Counted from the stretch's first letter, positions 37,229 to 46,059 are shown. The stretch: DNA of 64,000 nt from Halalkalicoccus jeotgali B3 (GCF_000196895.1 NC_014297.1:2185345-2249344); one strand, 5' to 3'. Translations and numbers: made by a program. The notes: generated from the letters alone by a model not told the origin.

Positions 37229-38181
37229 GTTTACGACGCTTCATACTGAATCGAGTGCTGTCGATCATCCCGATCCTCTTCGGCGTGTCGGTGATCACCT
37301 TCGGGCTGGTGCACCTCACACCGGGCGATCCCATCAGCCAGATGGTCGCGCTGAACCCCGACGTAACGGCGAGCCAGGAGGCCCAGTTGCGCGCGCGATA
37401 CGGGCTCGACGGCCCGGTCTGGCAGCAGTACCTGACGTGGATGGGCAACGTCCTGACGGCCGATTTCGGCACCGTCATCAGAACCAACCGCGAGGTTTCC
37501 GCGATCGTTCTCTCGCGGCTGCCCGAGACGATCGCGCTTGGCCTGTTCGGGTGGGCCTTCGCGCTGATCATCGCGATCCCGACCGGGATCTACGCGGCGG
37601 TCAACAAAGACGAGTTCGGCGACACCGTCAGTCGCTTTCTGGCGCTGTCGGGCATCTCGATCCCGAACTTCTGGCTCGGGTTGATGCTCATTCTCGTCGG
37701 CGCGCTCTGGCTGGGCTGGTGGCCGGTGCTTGCACCCTCCCGATTGTCGCTGTACCACCCCCAGATGCTGTGGTACCTCATCCTGCCCGGCCTGACGATC
37801 GGCACCGCTTCTGCGGCCTCGATCATGCGGGTGATGCGCACCTCGATGACCGAGGAGATGAACAAGGAGTACGTCACCGCCGCCCGCGCGAAGGGGCTGC
37901 CCGAGCGACAGGTCGTGCTCAAACACGTCCTGCGGAACTCGCTGATCTCGGTGGTGACGCTGGCGGCGACGCTGACGGCGGGGATCGTCGCCGGGTCGGT
38001 CGTCGTCGAGACCGTCTTCAACTGGCCCGGATTGGGTCGGGAGTTCATCCAGGCGATCACCACCCGGGAGGTGAACCTCATCATGGCGATCACGCTGTTT
38101 ACGGGCGTGTTCATCATCCTGGCGAACCTGCTTGCGGACATCCTCTATGCGGTGCTCGATCCGCGGATCAGATACGATTAA
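37225..38181 (+). CDS. dppB: Peptide ABC transporter permease (DppB-like)
   Basis: This 318-residue inner-membrane permease has six hydrophobic segments. The first is close to the N-terminus (RFILNRVLSIIPILFGVSVI), and the ATPase-contact EAA loop EYVTAARAKGLPERQVVLKHVLRNS is at about 215-240. The N-terminal STPGD-like motif appears as LTPGDPI. It pairs with the following DppC-like permease, whose gene begins 3 nt after the stop. Confidence 0.93.
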   Translation: MSLRRFILNRVLSIIPILFGVSVITFGLVHLTPGDPISQMVALNPDVTASQEAQLRARYGLDGPVWQQYLTWMGNVLTADFGTVIRTNREVSAIVLSRLPETIALGLFGWAFALIIAIPTGIYAAVNKDEFGDTVSRFLALSGISIPNFWLGLMLILVGALWLGWWPVLAPSRLSLYHPQMLWYLILPGLTIGTASAASIMRVMRTSMTEEMNKEYVTAARAKGLPERQVVLKHVLRNSLISVVTLAATLTAGIVAGSVVVETVFNWPGLGREFIQAITTREVNLIMAITLFTGVFIILANLLADILYAVLDPRIRYD

Positions 38182-38184
38182 ACC

Positions 38185-39219
38185 ATGTCTACAGAACGAG
38201 GCCGAATTCGGATCACCGGGTTCGACGCGGAACGTGTCGAAGAGCGCGACCGTCTCTCGGAGTGGGAGACGGAGAGCGAGACGGGCACACGGAGTCGGTG
38301 GCGCCGGGGACTGGACCGATTTACACACAATCGATCGGCGATGCTCGGCGTCGCGGTCGTCGTCGCGATGTCGTTGCTGGCGATCTTCTCGCGGCCGATT
38401 ACCGTCGGCGGTGTGCTCGTCCAGCCGATCTCGCTTGCGCCACACGCACCGACCGACATCCTATATCTGCAGGACCCTTCGGTCGGGGTCTACGACCCGC
38501 CGTCGCTTGCCTACCCCATGGGGATCGACGGCTCGGGCCGCGACCTGTTCTCGCGGGTGCTGTACGGCGGGCGCTTTAGCATCTCGATCGGGTTCATCGT
38601 GGTCGCGCTCACCGCCGGTTTCGGCGCGGTCTACGGGGCCGTATCGGGCTACTACGGCGGCTGGATCGACGAGATCATGATGCGGGTCGTCGACACCATC
38701 TTCGCGTTCCCCGGCCTGATCCTGGCGCTGATCATCGTCGCCATCCTCGGCGGGGGCTACTGGCAACTCGTCCTCGCGTTTACCCTTTTCGGGTGGGCGG
38801 GCTACGGGCGACTGGTTCGCGGGGAGGTGCTCTCGATCAAGGAAAACGAGTACGTGCTGGCGGCCAAGGCCCTCGGGGCGAAAGACCGATCGGTGATCTT
38901 CAGACACATCATCCCGAACGCGATGCCGCCGTTGCTCGTGTTGGCTTCGCTCAACATCGGCACCGTCGTCATCGGGGTCGCGGCGCTTGGCTTTCTCGGA
39001 CTGGGGATGCCGCCGGGCACCGCCGAATGGGGGACGATGCTGGACGCGACCCGCGCGACGCTGATTCAGGGACCGGGCGGGGCGATCCCGTGGTGGGCGA
39101 CGGTCTATCCGGGGCTCGCGATCTTCTTGTTCGTGATGTCGATGAACATGATCGGGGACGGCATCAACGACGCGCTCGACGCCCAGCAAACCGGCGTCGG
39201 ACGCGGGGGTGAGGAGTGA
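38185..39219 (+). CDS. dppC: Peptide ABC transporter permease (DppC-like)
   Basis: This 344-residue permease has a long hydrophilic N-terminus (about 50 residues), then a first membrane helix and the OppC_N-type segment. The signature GIDGSGRDLFSRVLYGGRFS precedes the transport domain, and the EAA loop is EYVLAAKALGAKDRSVIFRHIIPNA. Its stop overlaps the ATG of the next ATPase gene by 1 nt. Confidence 0.93.
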   Translation: MSTERGRIRITGFDAERVEERDRLSEWETESETGTRSRWRRGLDRFTHNRSAMLGVAVVVAMSLLAIFSRPITVGGVLVQPISLAPHAPTDILYLQDPSVGVYDPPSLAYPMGIDGSGRDLFSRVLYGGRFSISIGFIVVALTAGFGAVYGAVSGYYGGWIDEIMMRVVDTIFAFPGLILALIIVAILGGGYWQLVLAFTLFGWAGYGRLVRGEVLSIKENEYVLAAKALGAKDRSVIFRHIIPNAMPPLLVLASLNIGTVVIGVAALGFLGLGMPPGTAEWGTMLDATRATLIQGPGGAIPWWATVYPGLAIFLFVMSMNMIGDGINDALDAQQTGVGRGGEE

Positions 39220-40295
39220 TGGCGCTGCTCGAAGTCGAGGACCTGACCGTCGAGTTCTACACCGAGGAGGGGGTCGTCACCGCCGTCGAGGACCTCTCCT
39301 ACCGGATCGAGCGCGGCGAGAAGTTCGGCGTCGTCGGCGAATCGGGGGCCGGAAAGAGCGTCACCGCTCTCTCGTTGATGCGCCTCATCGAGAGCCCAGG
39401 GCGGATCGCTAGCGGCGAGATCCGCTTCAAGGGCGAGGACATCCTCGAACTGAGCGAACGGGAGGTCAGGGACCTGCGTGGCAACGAAGTGGCGATGGTC
39501 TTTCAGGACGCCCAGACCGCGCTCAATCCCGTCTACACCGTCGGCGAACAGATCGCAGAGGCGATCCGCCACCACCTCGACTACGACGACCGGGAGGCAC
39601 GCGAGCGAACCGTCCAACTGTTGGACGAGGTCGGCATCCCGGAAGCCGAGACGCGGTATTCGGATTACCCACACGAGTTCTCCGGCGGGATGCAACAGCG
39701 CGCGGTCATCGCGATGGCGCTGTCGTGCGAGCCCGACCTGTTGGTCTGTGACGAACCCACGACCGCACTCGACGTGACCATCGAGGCCCAGATCCTCGAT
39801 CTGATCGAGGAACTCGCCGACGAGTTCGACGTCGCGGTCCAGCTCATCACGCACGATCTGGGCGTCATAGCGAAGGTCTGTAACCGCGTGATGGTGATGT
39901 ACGCGGGCAAGCCCGTCGAGAAGGCGCCCGTCGAGGAGCTGTACTACGATCCCAAGCACCCCTACACCGTCGGGCTGATGAGTTCGATCCCGCGGGTCGG
40001 CGACGAGCGAGACCGTCTCCGGACGATCCCGGGGACGATGCCCGATCTCGTCGAACTGCCACCCGGCTGTAGCTTTCATCCCCGGTGTCCGTACGCCGAG
40101 GAGGTCTGTACCCTCGAGGAGCCACCGTTGCTCGACCCCGAGACGGGCGCGGCAGCGATCGAAACGACCGCCCACTCGGCGGCCTGTCTCGAATGGGCCG
40201 GCAAACTGGAGGCGGGGCTCGACTACGAGGTCGAAATACGGGACGACGAGGACACGCACCGAAACCCGGCCCGCGCGGAGGGAAGCGATGACTGA
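39219..40295 (+). CDS. dppD: Peptide ABC transporter ATPase (DppD-like)
   Basis: This 358-residue ATPase has Walker A GESGAGKS (40-47), the Q-loop FQDAQTALNP, the signature FSGGMQQR (154-161) and Walker B LLVCDEP. The C-terminal oligopeptide-transport domain has four cysteines at 284, 290, 297 and 323. In a characterised bacterial DppD the equivalent residues bind an Fe-S cluster. The ATPase pairs with the next gene, and the two overlap by 8 nt. GTG 39216 is also in frame. Confidence 0.93.
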   Translation: MALLEVEDLTVEFYTEEGVVTAVEDLSYRIERGEKFGVVGESGAGKSVTALSLMRLIESPGRIASGEIRFKGEDILELSEREVRDLRGNEVAMVFQDAQTALNPVYTVGEQIAEAIRHHLDYDDREARERTVQLLDEVGIPEAETRYSDYPHEFSGGMQQRAVIAMALSCEPDLLVCDEPTTALDVTIEAQILDLIEELADEFDVAVQLITHDLGVIAKVCNRVMVMYAGKPVEKAPVEELYYDPKHPYTVGLMSSIPRVGDERDRLRTIPGTMPDLVELPPGCSFHPRCPYAEEVCTLEEPPLLDPETGAAAIETTAHSAACLEWAGKLEAGLDYEVEIRDDEDTHRNPARAEGSDD

Positions 40296-41628
40296 GCGGG
40301 CCGAGGAGCCGATCCTCCGGATCGAGGGACTACAGAAGTACTACGAGACCAGCGGGGGCTTTCTCGATACCCTGCTCGGACGCGGCGGGACGGTAAAGGC
40401 CGTCGACGGGATCGACCTCGAACTGTACGAGGGCGAAACCCTCGGGATCGTCGGCGAGAGCGGCTGTGGGAAGACCACGCTCGGACGGTCCCTGCTACGG
40501 TTGATCGAACCGACGGACGGGTCGGTCTACTACCGAGGCGAGGAGGTCACCGATATCTCGAACACGAAGCTACGGGAGCTGAGAACGGACCTCCAGTACA
40601 TCTTTCAGGACCCGTTTTCGAGTCTGAACCCCAGACTGACCGTCGGCGACATCATCGGCGAGCCGCTCGACATCCACGGGATCGCCTCCGGCGAAGATCG
40701 TACCGAGCGGATCTACGACCTCCTCGACACGGTGGGGTTGAACCCGAGTCACGCCAACCGCTACCCCCACGAGTTTTCGGGCGGCCAGCGCCAGCGCATC
40801 GGCATCGCCCGCGCGCTCGCGGTCGACCCGGAGGTGATCGTCTGTGACGAGCCGGTCAGCGCGCTCGACGTCTCGGTACAGGCCCAGATCCTCAACCTGC
40901 TCGAGGACCTCCAGACGGAGTTGGGCCTCTCGTACGTCTTTATCGCCCACGATCTGAGCGTCGTCGAACACATCTCCGATCGGGTCGCGGTGATGTATCT
41001 GGGCGAGGTCGCCGAGACCGGACCGACCGAGGCGGTGTTCTCGCCGCCCCATCACCCCTACACGGAGGCGTTGCTCTCTGCGATCCCCGAACCGGATCCC
41101 CGCTGGGAGGGCGAACAGGTCATTCTCTCGGGGACGGTGCCCTCACCGATCGATCCGCCCTCGGGCTGTCGGTTTCACACGCGCTGCCCGCGCGTCATCC
41201 CGCCCGATGAGTACGACCTCCCGGGCGGCGAGTGGCGCTCGCTGCTCGATTTCAAACTGCGAGTCGGGGGCGCCGACGGCCTCGAAGCGCTCACCGCGGC
41301 GAACGACGACGGCGAGGACCCTTCGGAAGTCCCGCGATCGGTCCTCGACGAGCGGATCAGGGCCGAGTTCGACCTCCCGACGCGACTCTCCGATCCGAGA
41401 GCCGAGGAGGTGCTTTCGGAGGCGATCGAGGCGCTCCACGCCGGCGACCTCGAGGGGGCCAGCGAACGCCTCGAATCGACGTTCGTCTCGCCGTGCGAGC
41501 GCGACGAGCCGGCGCTGACCCGAACAGGCGAGGACCACCGGATCGCGTGTCACCGCTACGACGGGCGCTACGACGCCGGGCGACCCGAGTCGTTCGCGGC
41601 GGGAACGGACGCCTCCGCGGACGACTGA
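40288..41628 (+). CDS. dppF: Peptide ABC transporter ATPase (DppF-like) with C-terminal insertion
   Basis: This 446-residue ATPase has Walker A GESGCGKT (56-63), signature FSGGQRQR (163-170) and Walker B VIVCDEP. It is about 100 residues longer than usual. The oligopeptide-transport C-terminal domain begins normally with Cys294 and Cys300 (GCRFHTRCP). It is then interrupted by residues 301-402, and its second half [10 protein letters not shown]...ACHRY (Cys403, Cys421) follows. The insertion is partly helical and acidic. It is the last gene of the operon. Confidence 0.92.
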   Translation: MTERAEEPILRIEGLQKYYETSGGFLDTLLGRGGTVKAVDGIDLELYEGETLGIVGESGCGKTTLGRSLLRLIEPTDGSVYYRGEEVTDISNTKLRELRTDLQYIFQDPFSSLNPRLTVGDIIGEPLDIHGIASGEDRTERIYDLLDTVGLNPSHANRYPHEFSGGQRQRIGIARALAVDPEVIVCDEPVSALDVSVQAQILNLLEDLQTELGLSYVFIAHDLSVVEHISDRVAVMYLGEVAETGPTEAVFSPPHHPYTEALLSAIPEPDPRWEGEQVILSGTVPSPIDPPSGCRFHTRCPRVIPPDEYDLPGGEWRSLLDFKLRVGGADGLEALTAANDDGEDPSEVPRSVLDERIRAEFDLPTRLSDPRAEEVLSEAIEALHAGDLEGASERLESTFVSPCERDEPALTRTGEDHRIACHRYDGRYDAGRPESFAAGTDASADD

Positions 41629-41677
41629 GCGCCGACCCGACCCAACGCTTTAGTCAGCCGGTCGCGTGCCGGCGACA

Positions 41678-42211
41678 ATGCGGCGTATCTATGAGTCCGA
41701 TGCCCTCCAGCGCGACGAGGGTGGGTTCACCCCGTCCGAGCGCCGGCACACCGACCCACAGGCGATGCGGTCGGTCGACGGGACCGCGCTGAGCCGACTG
41801 CTCGTCCCCGACTGGCTTCGCCACCGCGCGATCTCGATCACGGTGGCGACGCCCCGGACCGAGTACGCCCGGGGCGAGGCCGTTCCCTTCCGGGTGACGA
41901 TGCGAAACACGATGCCGTTCCCGATCACCCTCCGGACGCGGTCGCCGCGGGTCTGGACGTGGAGCGTCGACGGGGCGAGGGACGCCACGCGGGTTTCGGT
42001 TCGCGATCCGCCCGCCGAATCGGGGGAGTTTCGCTTCGCCCGCGGCGAGCGAAAGCGCTTCGAGAAACGCTGGGAGCAGGCGTTTCGCGTTTCGAAGACC
42101 GAGTGGGAACGGGCCGATCCCGGGGAGGTCACGATCGGTGCGGGACTCAACGTCGAACACGCGACGGCGAAGGGGCTGTACGACGAGGTGACGGTTCGTC
42201 TCACCGAGTGA
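41678..42211 (+). CDS. Conserved hypothetical protein, beta-sandwich type
   Basis: I do not recognise a named family for this 177-residue protein. Residues 50-110 (TVATPRTEYARGEAVPFRVTMRNTM... RTRSPRVWTWSVDG) alternate like an immunoglobulin-like or BsuPI-type beta-sandwich. The C-terminal part, with EVTIGAGLNVEHATAKGLYDEVTVRL, has further strands. It has no signal peptide or membrane segment. The TATA-like CGCTTTAGT near 41646 supports ATG 41678 as a leaderless start. It converges on the zinc-knuckle membrane protein with a 9-bp gap. Confidence 0.65.
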   Translation: MRRIYESDALQRDEGGFTPSERRHTDPQAMRSVDGTALSRLLVPDWLRHRAISITVATPRTEYARGEAVPFRVTMRNTMPFPITLRTRSPRVWTWSVDGARDATRVSVRDPPAESGEFRFARGERKRFEKRWEQAFRVSKTEWERADPGEVTIGAGLNVEHATAKGLYDEVTVRLTE

Positions 42212-42220
42212 GACGGCCGG

Positions 42221-43075
42221 TCAGGGCCGAACGCCCCTCCCAGATACCGGCGTGGCCTGCTCGGGGGAGAACTCCAAAAGCGGGCCACACGCCTCACAGC
42301 CGAGCGCGAGCACCTCGTGGGTCCGACAGCAGGACTCGACGGTCCCCTCGCTCAGGACGATCTCGCCCGAACACCGCGGGCACGTCGGGTGAAACGACCG
42401 CAGCGAGCGGAGGATCCCCAGGCGCTGGTCGAGTGGAACCCGTTCCCAGCGACCCGTCAGATCGCACAACGCGCCGTCGGCGAGGGCGTCGGCCACCAGC
42501 GCGGCCTCGGAGGGCCACTTGCGGACCCGCCGGTCGGTCTCGACGGCGGGGTACTCCCGGTCGAGGACCGCCACCGCACCGGGATCGACGTCGAGCAGGC
42601 GCGCGATCGCGTCACGGTCGGTCGGATCCCCGTGGTCGGGCCGCTGGCGCTCGATCAGCCGGGAGAACCCCTCGGTCAGCCGGAGGTCGTCCCCGCGTTC
42701 GTCCGGTTCGATCGCCCCCGCACGGAGGAGGAACCGTTCGGGGTCGACGGCTTCTCGGTCGCGGCGACCGTCGCCCTCGGCCGTCCGGTCGTCGGGCCGT
42801 CGCTCTTCGATCGGATGGGTGTCGAAGCGGGCGAGGACGCACTCGGGCAGGTAGCGCTCCGTGAGGCGGGGCGTGCCGGGGACGAGGTAGCCACGGAGCG
42901 AGATCGAGAGCACCGAAGCGAGGAGCGTGACGGCGGCAAGGGGCACCGAGACGAGCGCCACCACCGCGCTCGCGAGGAGTGCGATGGCAGCGTTGAGAAC
43001 GGTACACGGAACACAGCGGTTTCGTCCGGTGTGCGCCGGCTGTCGCACTCGGTCGAGAAACGACGGGTCGGTCAT
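42221..43075 (-). CDS. Conserved membrane protein with two cysteine-pair clusters
   Basis: This 284-residue protein begins MTDPSFLDRVRQPAHTG, then NRCVPCTVLN (a CxxC at about 21-24), followed by two adjacent hydrophobic segments (about 25-65). The soluble C-terminal part ends in a zinc-ribbon-like region: CPRC, a CC pair and CEAC. I do not recognise a named function. ATG 43075 was chosen over the longer open frame because upstream sequence is Arg-rich and lacks conservation features. It is divergent from the PfpI-like gene. Confidence 0.65.
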   Translation of the reverse strand: MTDPSFLDRVRQPAHTGRNRCVPCTVLNAAIALLASAVVALVSVPLAAVTLLASVLSISLRGYLVPGTPRLTERYLPECVLARFDTHPIEERRPDDRTAEGDGRRDREAVDPERFLLRAGAIEPDERGDDLRLTEGFSRLIERQRPDHGDPTDRDAIARLLDVDPGAVAVLDREYPAVETDRRVRKWPSEAALVADALADGALCDLTGRWERVPLDQRLGILRSLRSFHPTCPRCSGEIVLSEGTVESCCRTHEVLALGCEACGPLLEFSPEQATPVSGRGVRP

Positions 43076-43167
43076 GTCCCAACCAGGAGACTGGCGCTCA
43101 AAACGATGGCGTCGAAAAGCCCGTCGGTCGTCACGTAGTTTATCGGGCTTGGTCCCCAAATCCGGGC

Positions 43168-43857
43168 ATGGCACGCGCACTGTTCGTCGTCAGCGAGGAG
43201 GGCTATTGGGGAGAGGAGTGTATCGAGCCGTTGACGACGCTGTCGGACGCCGGCGTCGAGATCACGGTCGCGACCCCGAGCGGGTCGCCGCCGGTGATCG
43301 ACGAGACCTCGCTGGACCCCGAGACGGTCGGCGAGGACACCGCCGAGTGGGTCCGAGAAGTCCACGAGACCGACGAGCGACTGAACGACCCCGAAGCGCT
43401 CGCGGCCGTCGAGGCCGCCGGGTTCGACGCCGTCGTCTTCCCCGGCGGACACGGCACCGTCTGGGACGTCAATCAGGACCGCGACGCCCGTCGGATCCTC
43501 GCCGAAACCGTCGAAGCCGGCCGAAAGGCACTCGTGGTCTGTCACGCGGTGGGCATCCTCGCCTTTACGCGCGAATCGGACGGGTCGTTCCTCGTCGAGG
43601 ACCGGGACGTCACCGGCTTCCCCAACGAATGGGAAGCGGATACCGTCGAGGAACACGACGTCATGCCCGATGGCCGGAAACTCCCCTACTGGGTCGAAGA
43701 GGAAGTGGTCGCGGCCGGCGGGAACTGGAACGCCGAACTCGACGCCGACACGAGCGTCACCGTCGACGGCGACCTGCTGACCGCCCGCGGCCCCGACTCG
43801 TCCGCCGAGGCCGCCCGAACCCTGCTCGGGGAACTGGGAATCGAACGCCCGGCCTGA
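43168..43857 (+). CDS. DJ-1/PfpI family protein
   Basis: This 229-residue member of the class I glutamine amidotransferase-like superfamily has the nucleophile elbow VVCHAVGI with Cys125-His126 and an acidic residue near GEECIE (16-17). This layout matches Hsp31/glyoxalase-III-type members rather than true amidotransferases. It may handle glyoxal, methylglyoxal or protein repair. A methylglyoxal synthase lies 1 kb away on the same strand. The TATA-like AGTTTATC lies about 27 nt upstream. Confidence 0.88.
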   Translation: MARALFVVSEEGYWGEECIEPLTTLSDAGVEITVATPSGSPPVIDETSLDPETVGEDTAEWVREVHETDERLNDPEALAAVEAAGFDAVVFPGGHGTVWDVNQDRDARRILAETVEAGRKALVVCHAVGILAFTRESDGSFLVEDRDVTGFPNEWEADTVEEHDVMPDGRKLPYWVEEEVVAAGGNWNAELDADTSVTVDGDLLTARGPDSSAEAARTLLGELGIERPA

Positions 43858-43945
43858 GCCGGCGAGTCCCGAGCCTCCTGTCAGAACCGCAGTACAGGAT
43901 CGAGCAAGCGTCTAGTTCATGATCTTCCGTGACGTACTCCTTGTT

Positions 43946-44347
43946 ATGGCAATCGACATGAAAGCGGTGGTGTACGGCTTCATCGTGAGCCTGCTCATCG
44001 GGTTGATCGGGGGAGCGGTAGTTCCGGGCACGGGCATGACGGTACCGGTCATGGGCTGGGGGCTCGCGGGTATCGTCGCCGGTCTGGTCGCCGGCTACGT
44101 CGCCGGCGGAACCGTGGGTAACGGGGCGGTTCACGGCGGCCTGGCGACAGTCATCGGCGCGCTGGTCCTGCTGGTCGCGGTCGCGTTCGTCGAGACCCTC
44201 TTCGGGGGGCTAGTCCCGGCGTTCGGCCTGCTGACCGTCGGCGTGACGCTGCTGGTGATCTATGCGATCCCGGGCGCGATCGGCGGGGCCATCGGCTCGT
44301 GGAGCAAGAACCGCCGGGCCACGCGCCAGGCCCGTCCGGCGGCCTGA
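43946..44347 (+). CDS. DUF5518 family membrane protein
   Basis: This 133-residue protein has four hydrophobic, Gly-rich segments (VVYGFIVSLLIGLIGGAV, GWGLAGIVAGLVAGYVAGG and two more) and ends in a basic tail, RRATRQARPAA. The pattern fits the haloarchaeal DUF5518 family, of unknown function. ATG 43946 is preferred to in-frame upstream codons because it begins just before the first membrane segment. Confidence 0.75.
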   Translation: MAIDMKAVVYGFIVSLLIGLIGGAVVPGTGMTVPVMGWGLAGIVAGLVAGYVAGGTVGNGAVHGGLATVIGALVLLVAVAFVETLFGGLVPAFGLLTVGVTLLVIYAIPGAIGGAIGSWSKNRRATRQARPAA

Positions 44348-44425
44348 TACCGCGAACCGAGCGCAACTACGGCGTGATCGCCACGACGAACGGTTTTTCA
44401 AGGAATGTAGGATGGCAAGCCGTCG

Positions 44426-44432
44426 GTTTATT
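44426..44432 (+). promoter_or_regulatory. TATA-like box for the 33-residue membrane peptide
   Basis: GTTTATT is about 27 nt upstream of ATG 44456, consistent with a leaderless transcript. Confidence 0.5.
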
Positions 44433-44455
44433 CTCGCCCAGTCCCCACTCGCCCC

Positions 44456-44557
44456 ATGGACAAAGACGAGCGGGGTAAGGTCGTCTTCGCGCTCATCGCG
44501 GTTCTGGTAGTGCTAGTCTTCGGGTACGTCGTGCTTCGAGCCGTGATGGGCGCGTAG
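44456..44557 (+). CDS. 33-residue single-span membrane peptide
   Basis: ATG 44456 to TAG 44555-44557 encodes 33 residues: a charged head (MDKDERGK), one membrane helix of about 20 residues (VVFALIAVLVVLVFGYVVL) and a short RAVMGA tail. A well-placed TATA-like box and the clean charged/hydrophobic/charged layout support a real gene. No function is known. Such peptides are often missed by automated annotation. Confidence 0.65.
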   Translation: MDKDERGKVVFALIAVLVVLVFGYVVLRAVMGA

Positions 44558-44688
44558 CCCCCGAGTCGAGGCTTCCGGTTGGTGCGTTGGATTCGGAAAA
44601 CGTAGCGAAAGGGCGATTCGAACCCACTCGTTTCGTTCACAGTCGCTCACCCCCTGTTTCGGATCGACTACGTGCTCTACTTGTGGCG

Positions 44689-44729
44689 CTCGTGACGCTC
44701 GTCGCTTCGCTCCTCGGTATCGTCACGAG
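44689..44729 (-). terminator. Inverted repeat directly downstream of the initiator tRNA
   Basis: CTCGTGACG (44689-44697) and CGTCACGAG (44721-44729) are perfectly complementary with a 23-nt loop. In the direction of tRNA transcription the repeat begins 7 nt after the tRNA 3' end. It may be a terminator or a processing signal. Confidence 0.45.
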
Positions 44730-44735
44730 AAAGCA

Positions 44736-44810
44736 TAGCGGGAGGTAGATTTGAACTACCGATCTGCGGGTTATGAGCCCGCCGGAATCTCCTGGCTATC
44801 CCATCCCGCT
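44736..44810 (-). tRNA. Initiator tRNA-Met (CAT)
   Basis: The 75-nt gene folds as a complete cloverleaf: acceptor stem AGCGGGA/TCCCGCT, D arm GATAGCCAGGAGATTC, anticodon stem-loop with CAT, and T arm GGTAGTTCAAATCTACC. The three G-C pairs next to the anticodon loop (GGGCTCATAACCC) and the A1-U72 pair mark the archaeal initiator rather than elongator Met or Ile2. CCA is not encoded. Confidence 0.96.
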
Positions 44811-44921
44811 ACCAGTTCATACCGGCGTGCCGTAGTTAAGGGTTGTGATTCAGAAATCGCACGGCGGCGACGCGATAGCCCCGGGGTAAACACCTTTGAA
44901 GCCGGCGCACGCAGGGGGTGT

Positions 44922-45284
44922 ATGACTCGACTCGCGCTGATCGCCCACGACGAAAAGAAAGCCGACTTGATCGATTTCGTCCGCGAACACGAAACGCGCC
45001 TCGGAGAGTGTTCCCTCGTCGGCACGGGGACCACGGGAAAGCGCATCACCGAGGAGACGAGCCTGACCGTCGAGCGCATGGCCTCGGGCCCGCTCGGCGG
45101 GGACATGATGATCGGTGCGGAGGTCGCAAAGGAGGCGCTGGACGGCGTGATCTTCCTTCGCGATCCGCTCCGCGCACAGCCACACGAACCCGACATCACC
45201 GCACTGCTGCGGATCTGTGACGTTCACGACACGCCGCTTGCGACGAACCTCGCAAGCGCGGCGTATCTGATCGAGGGCGTCTAA
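44922..45284 (+). CDS. mgsA: Methylglyoxal synthase
   Basis: This 120-residue enzyme converts dihydroxyacetone phosphate to methylglyoxal and phosphate. Family motifs are LIAHDEKK, GTGTTGKRI (phosphate-binding), the catalytic SGPLGGDMMIGAEV and LRDPLRAQPHEPD. The upstream open frame is an extension through the tRNA region; ATG 44922 gives the family N-terminus, with a TATA-like CACCTTTG about 30 nt upstream. It overlaps the convergent gene by 4 nt at the 3' end. Confidence 0.95.
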   Translation: MTRLALIAHDEKKADLIDFVREHETRLGECSLVGTGTTGKRITEETSLTVERMASGPLGGDMMIGAEVAKEALDGVIFLRDPLRAQPHEPDITALLRICDVHDTPLATNLASAAYLIEGV

Positions 45285-45547
45285 GCGGAGGGTTTGCCGC
45301 GCTTTTGAACGATGTCGACGGCCTCGGCGTCGATGGTCTCGACGTCGAGGAAGTGGGGGACGTAGTTTCGCTTCTCGAAGTCCATTCGTTCGTCCTCGGT
45401 GCCGATGACACACCACAGCTGGGGACGCTCGGGACCGTGCCAGTCGCCGTTTCGCGTGACCGAAAACAGCACCATCTCCCGGTCGTCGTAGTCGATGATC
45501 CCGTCCTTCCGGACGCCGGGATCCCCGTGGATGATCAGGCGTTTCAC
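45281..45547 (-). CDS. HAH_0734 family protein
   Basis: This 88-residue haloarchaeal protein starts at GTG 45545-45547 as VKRLIIHGDPGVRKDGIIDYDD. It contains WHGPERPQLWCVIGTEDERMDFEKRNY, the signature of the HAH_0734 family, of unknown function. The surrounding open frame is much longer upstream, but that part is antisense to DUF6789 and cox genes. It ends within the convergent mgsA stop. Confidence 0.82.
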   Translation of the reverse strand: MKRLIIHGDPGVRKDGIIDYDDREMVLFSVTRNGDWHGPERPQLWCVIGTEDERMDFEKRNYVPHFLDVETIDAEAVDIVQKRGKPSA

Positions 45548-45628
45548 GGCTGCGGGTTCGACGGATGGACGATTAAGCGCTTCGGATGATCGACAACGCT
45601 TTCCTTTCGACCGTGGTAGCCCCGGCAA

Positions 45629-46045
45629 ATGAATCGGTACCTGCGTGCGATCAGTGCCGGCGTCGCCGCGACGACCGTGATGATGCTCGTGTTTCTGTTC
45701 AGTCAGGTACAGACCCGCTCGCAACTCGGCGCTCCGGAGGCGATCGCCCGGTTCGTCGGGATGCCCGAGCACCACGTCGTGGGCTTCGTCGTCTTCTCCG
45801 CGATCGGGATCCTCGTCTGGCCGGTCGTCTTCGTTCTGCTCAGAGAGCGGGTCGTCGGCCGGCGCGGGCCGCGGGATCCGACCGTCCAGGGGATGGCCTT
45901 CGGCGGGATCCTCTGGATCGCCTTTCTGATCCTCGGGACGGGTGAACTGACCTGGCCGTTCGTCATCCTCTATCTGTTTTTCACCCTCACGGGGCATCTC
46001 GTCTACGGGTTCGTACTCGGATACGTCTACGAACGACTGACCTGA
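45629..46045 (+). CDS. DUF6789 family membrane protein
   Basis: This 138-residue protein has four hydrophobic segments and a repeated pattern, FVGMPEHHVVGFVVFSAIGI and GMAFGGILWIAFLILG. It fits the DUF6789 family of membrane proteins found near haem-copper oxidase genes in haloarchaea. An accessory role in oxidase assembly is inferred only from this context. It converges on coxA with a 14-bp gap. Confidence 0.72.
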   Translation: MNRYLRAISAGVAATTVMMLVFLFSQVQTRSQLGAPEAIARFVGMPEHHVVGFVVFSAIGILVWPVVFVLLRERVVGRRGPRDPTVQGMAFGGILWIAFLILGTGELTWPFVILYLFFTLTGHLVYGFVLGYVYERLT

Positions 46046-46059
46046 AGAGTCGCCTACGT

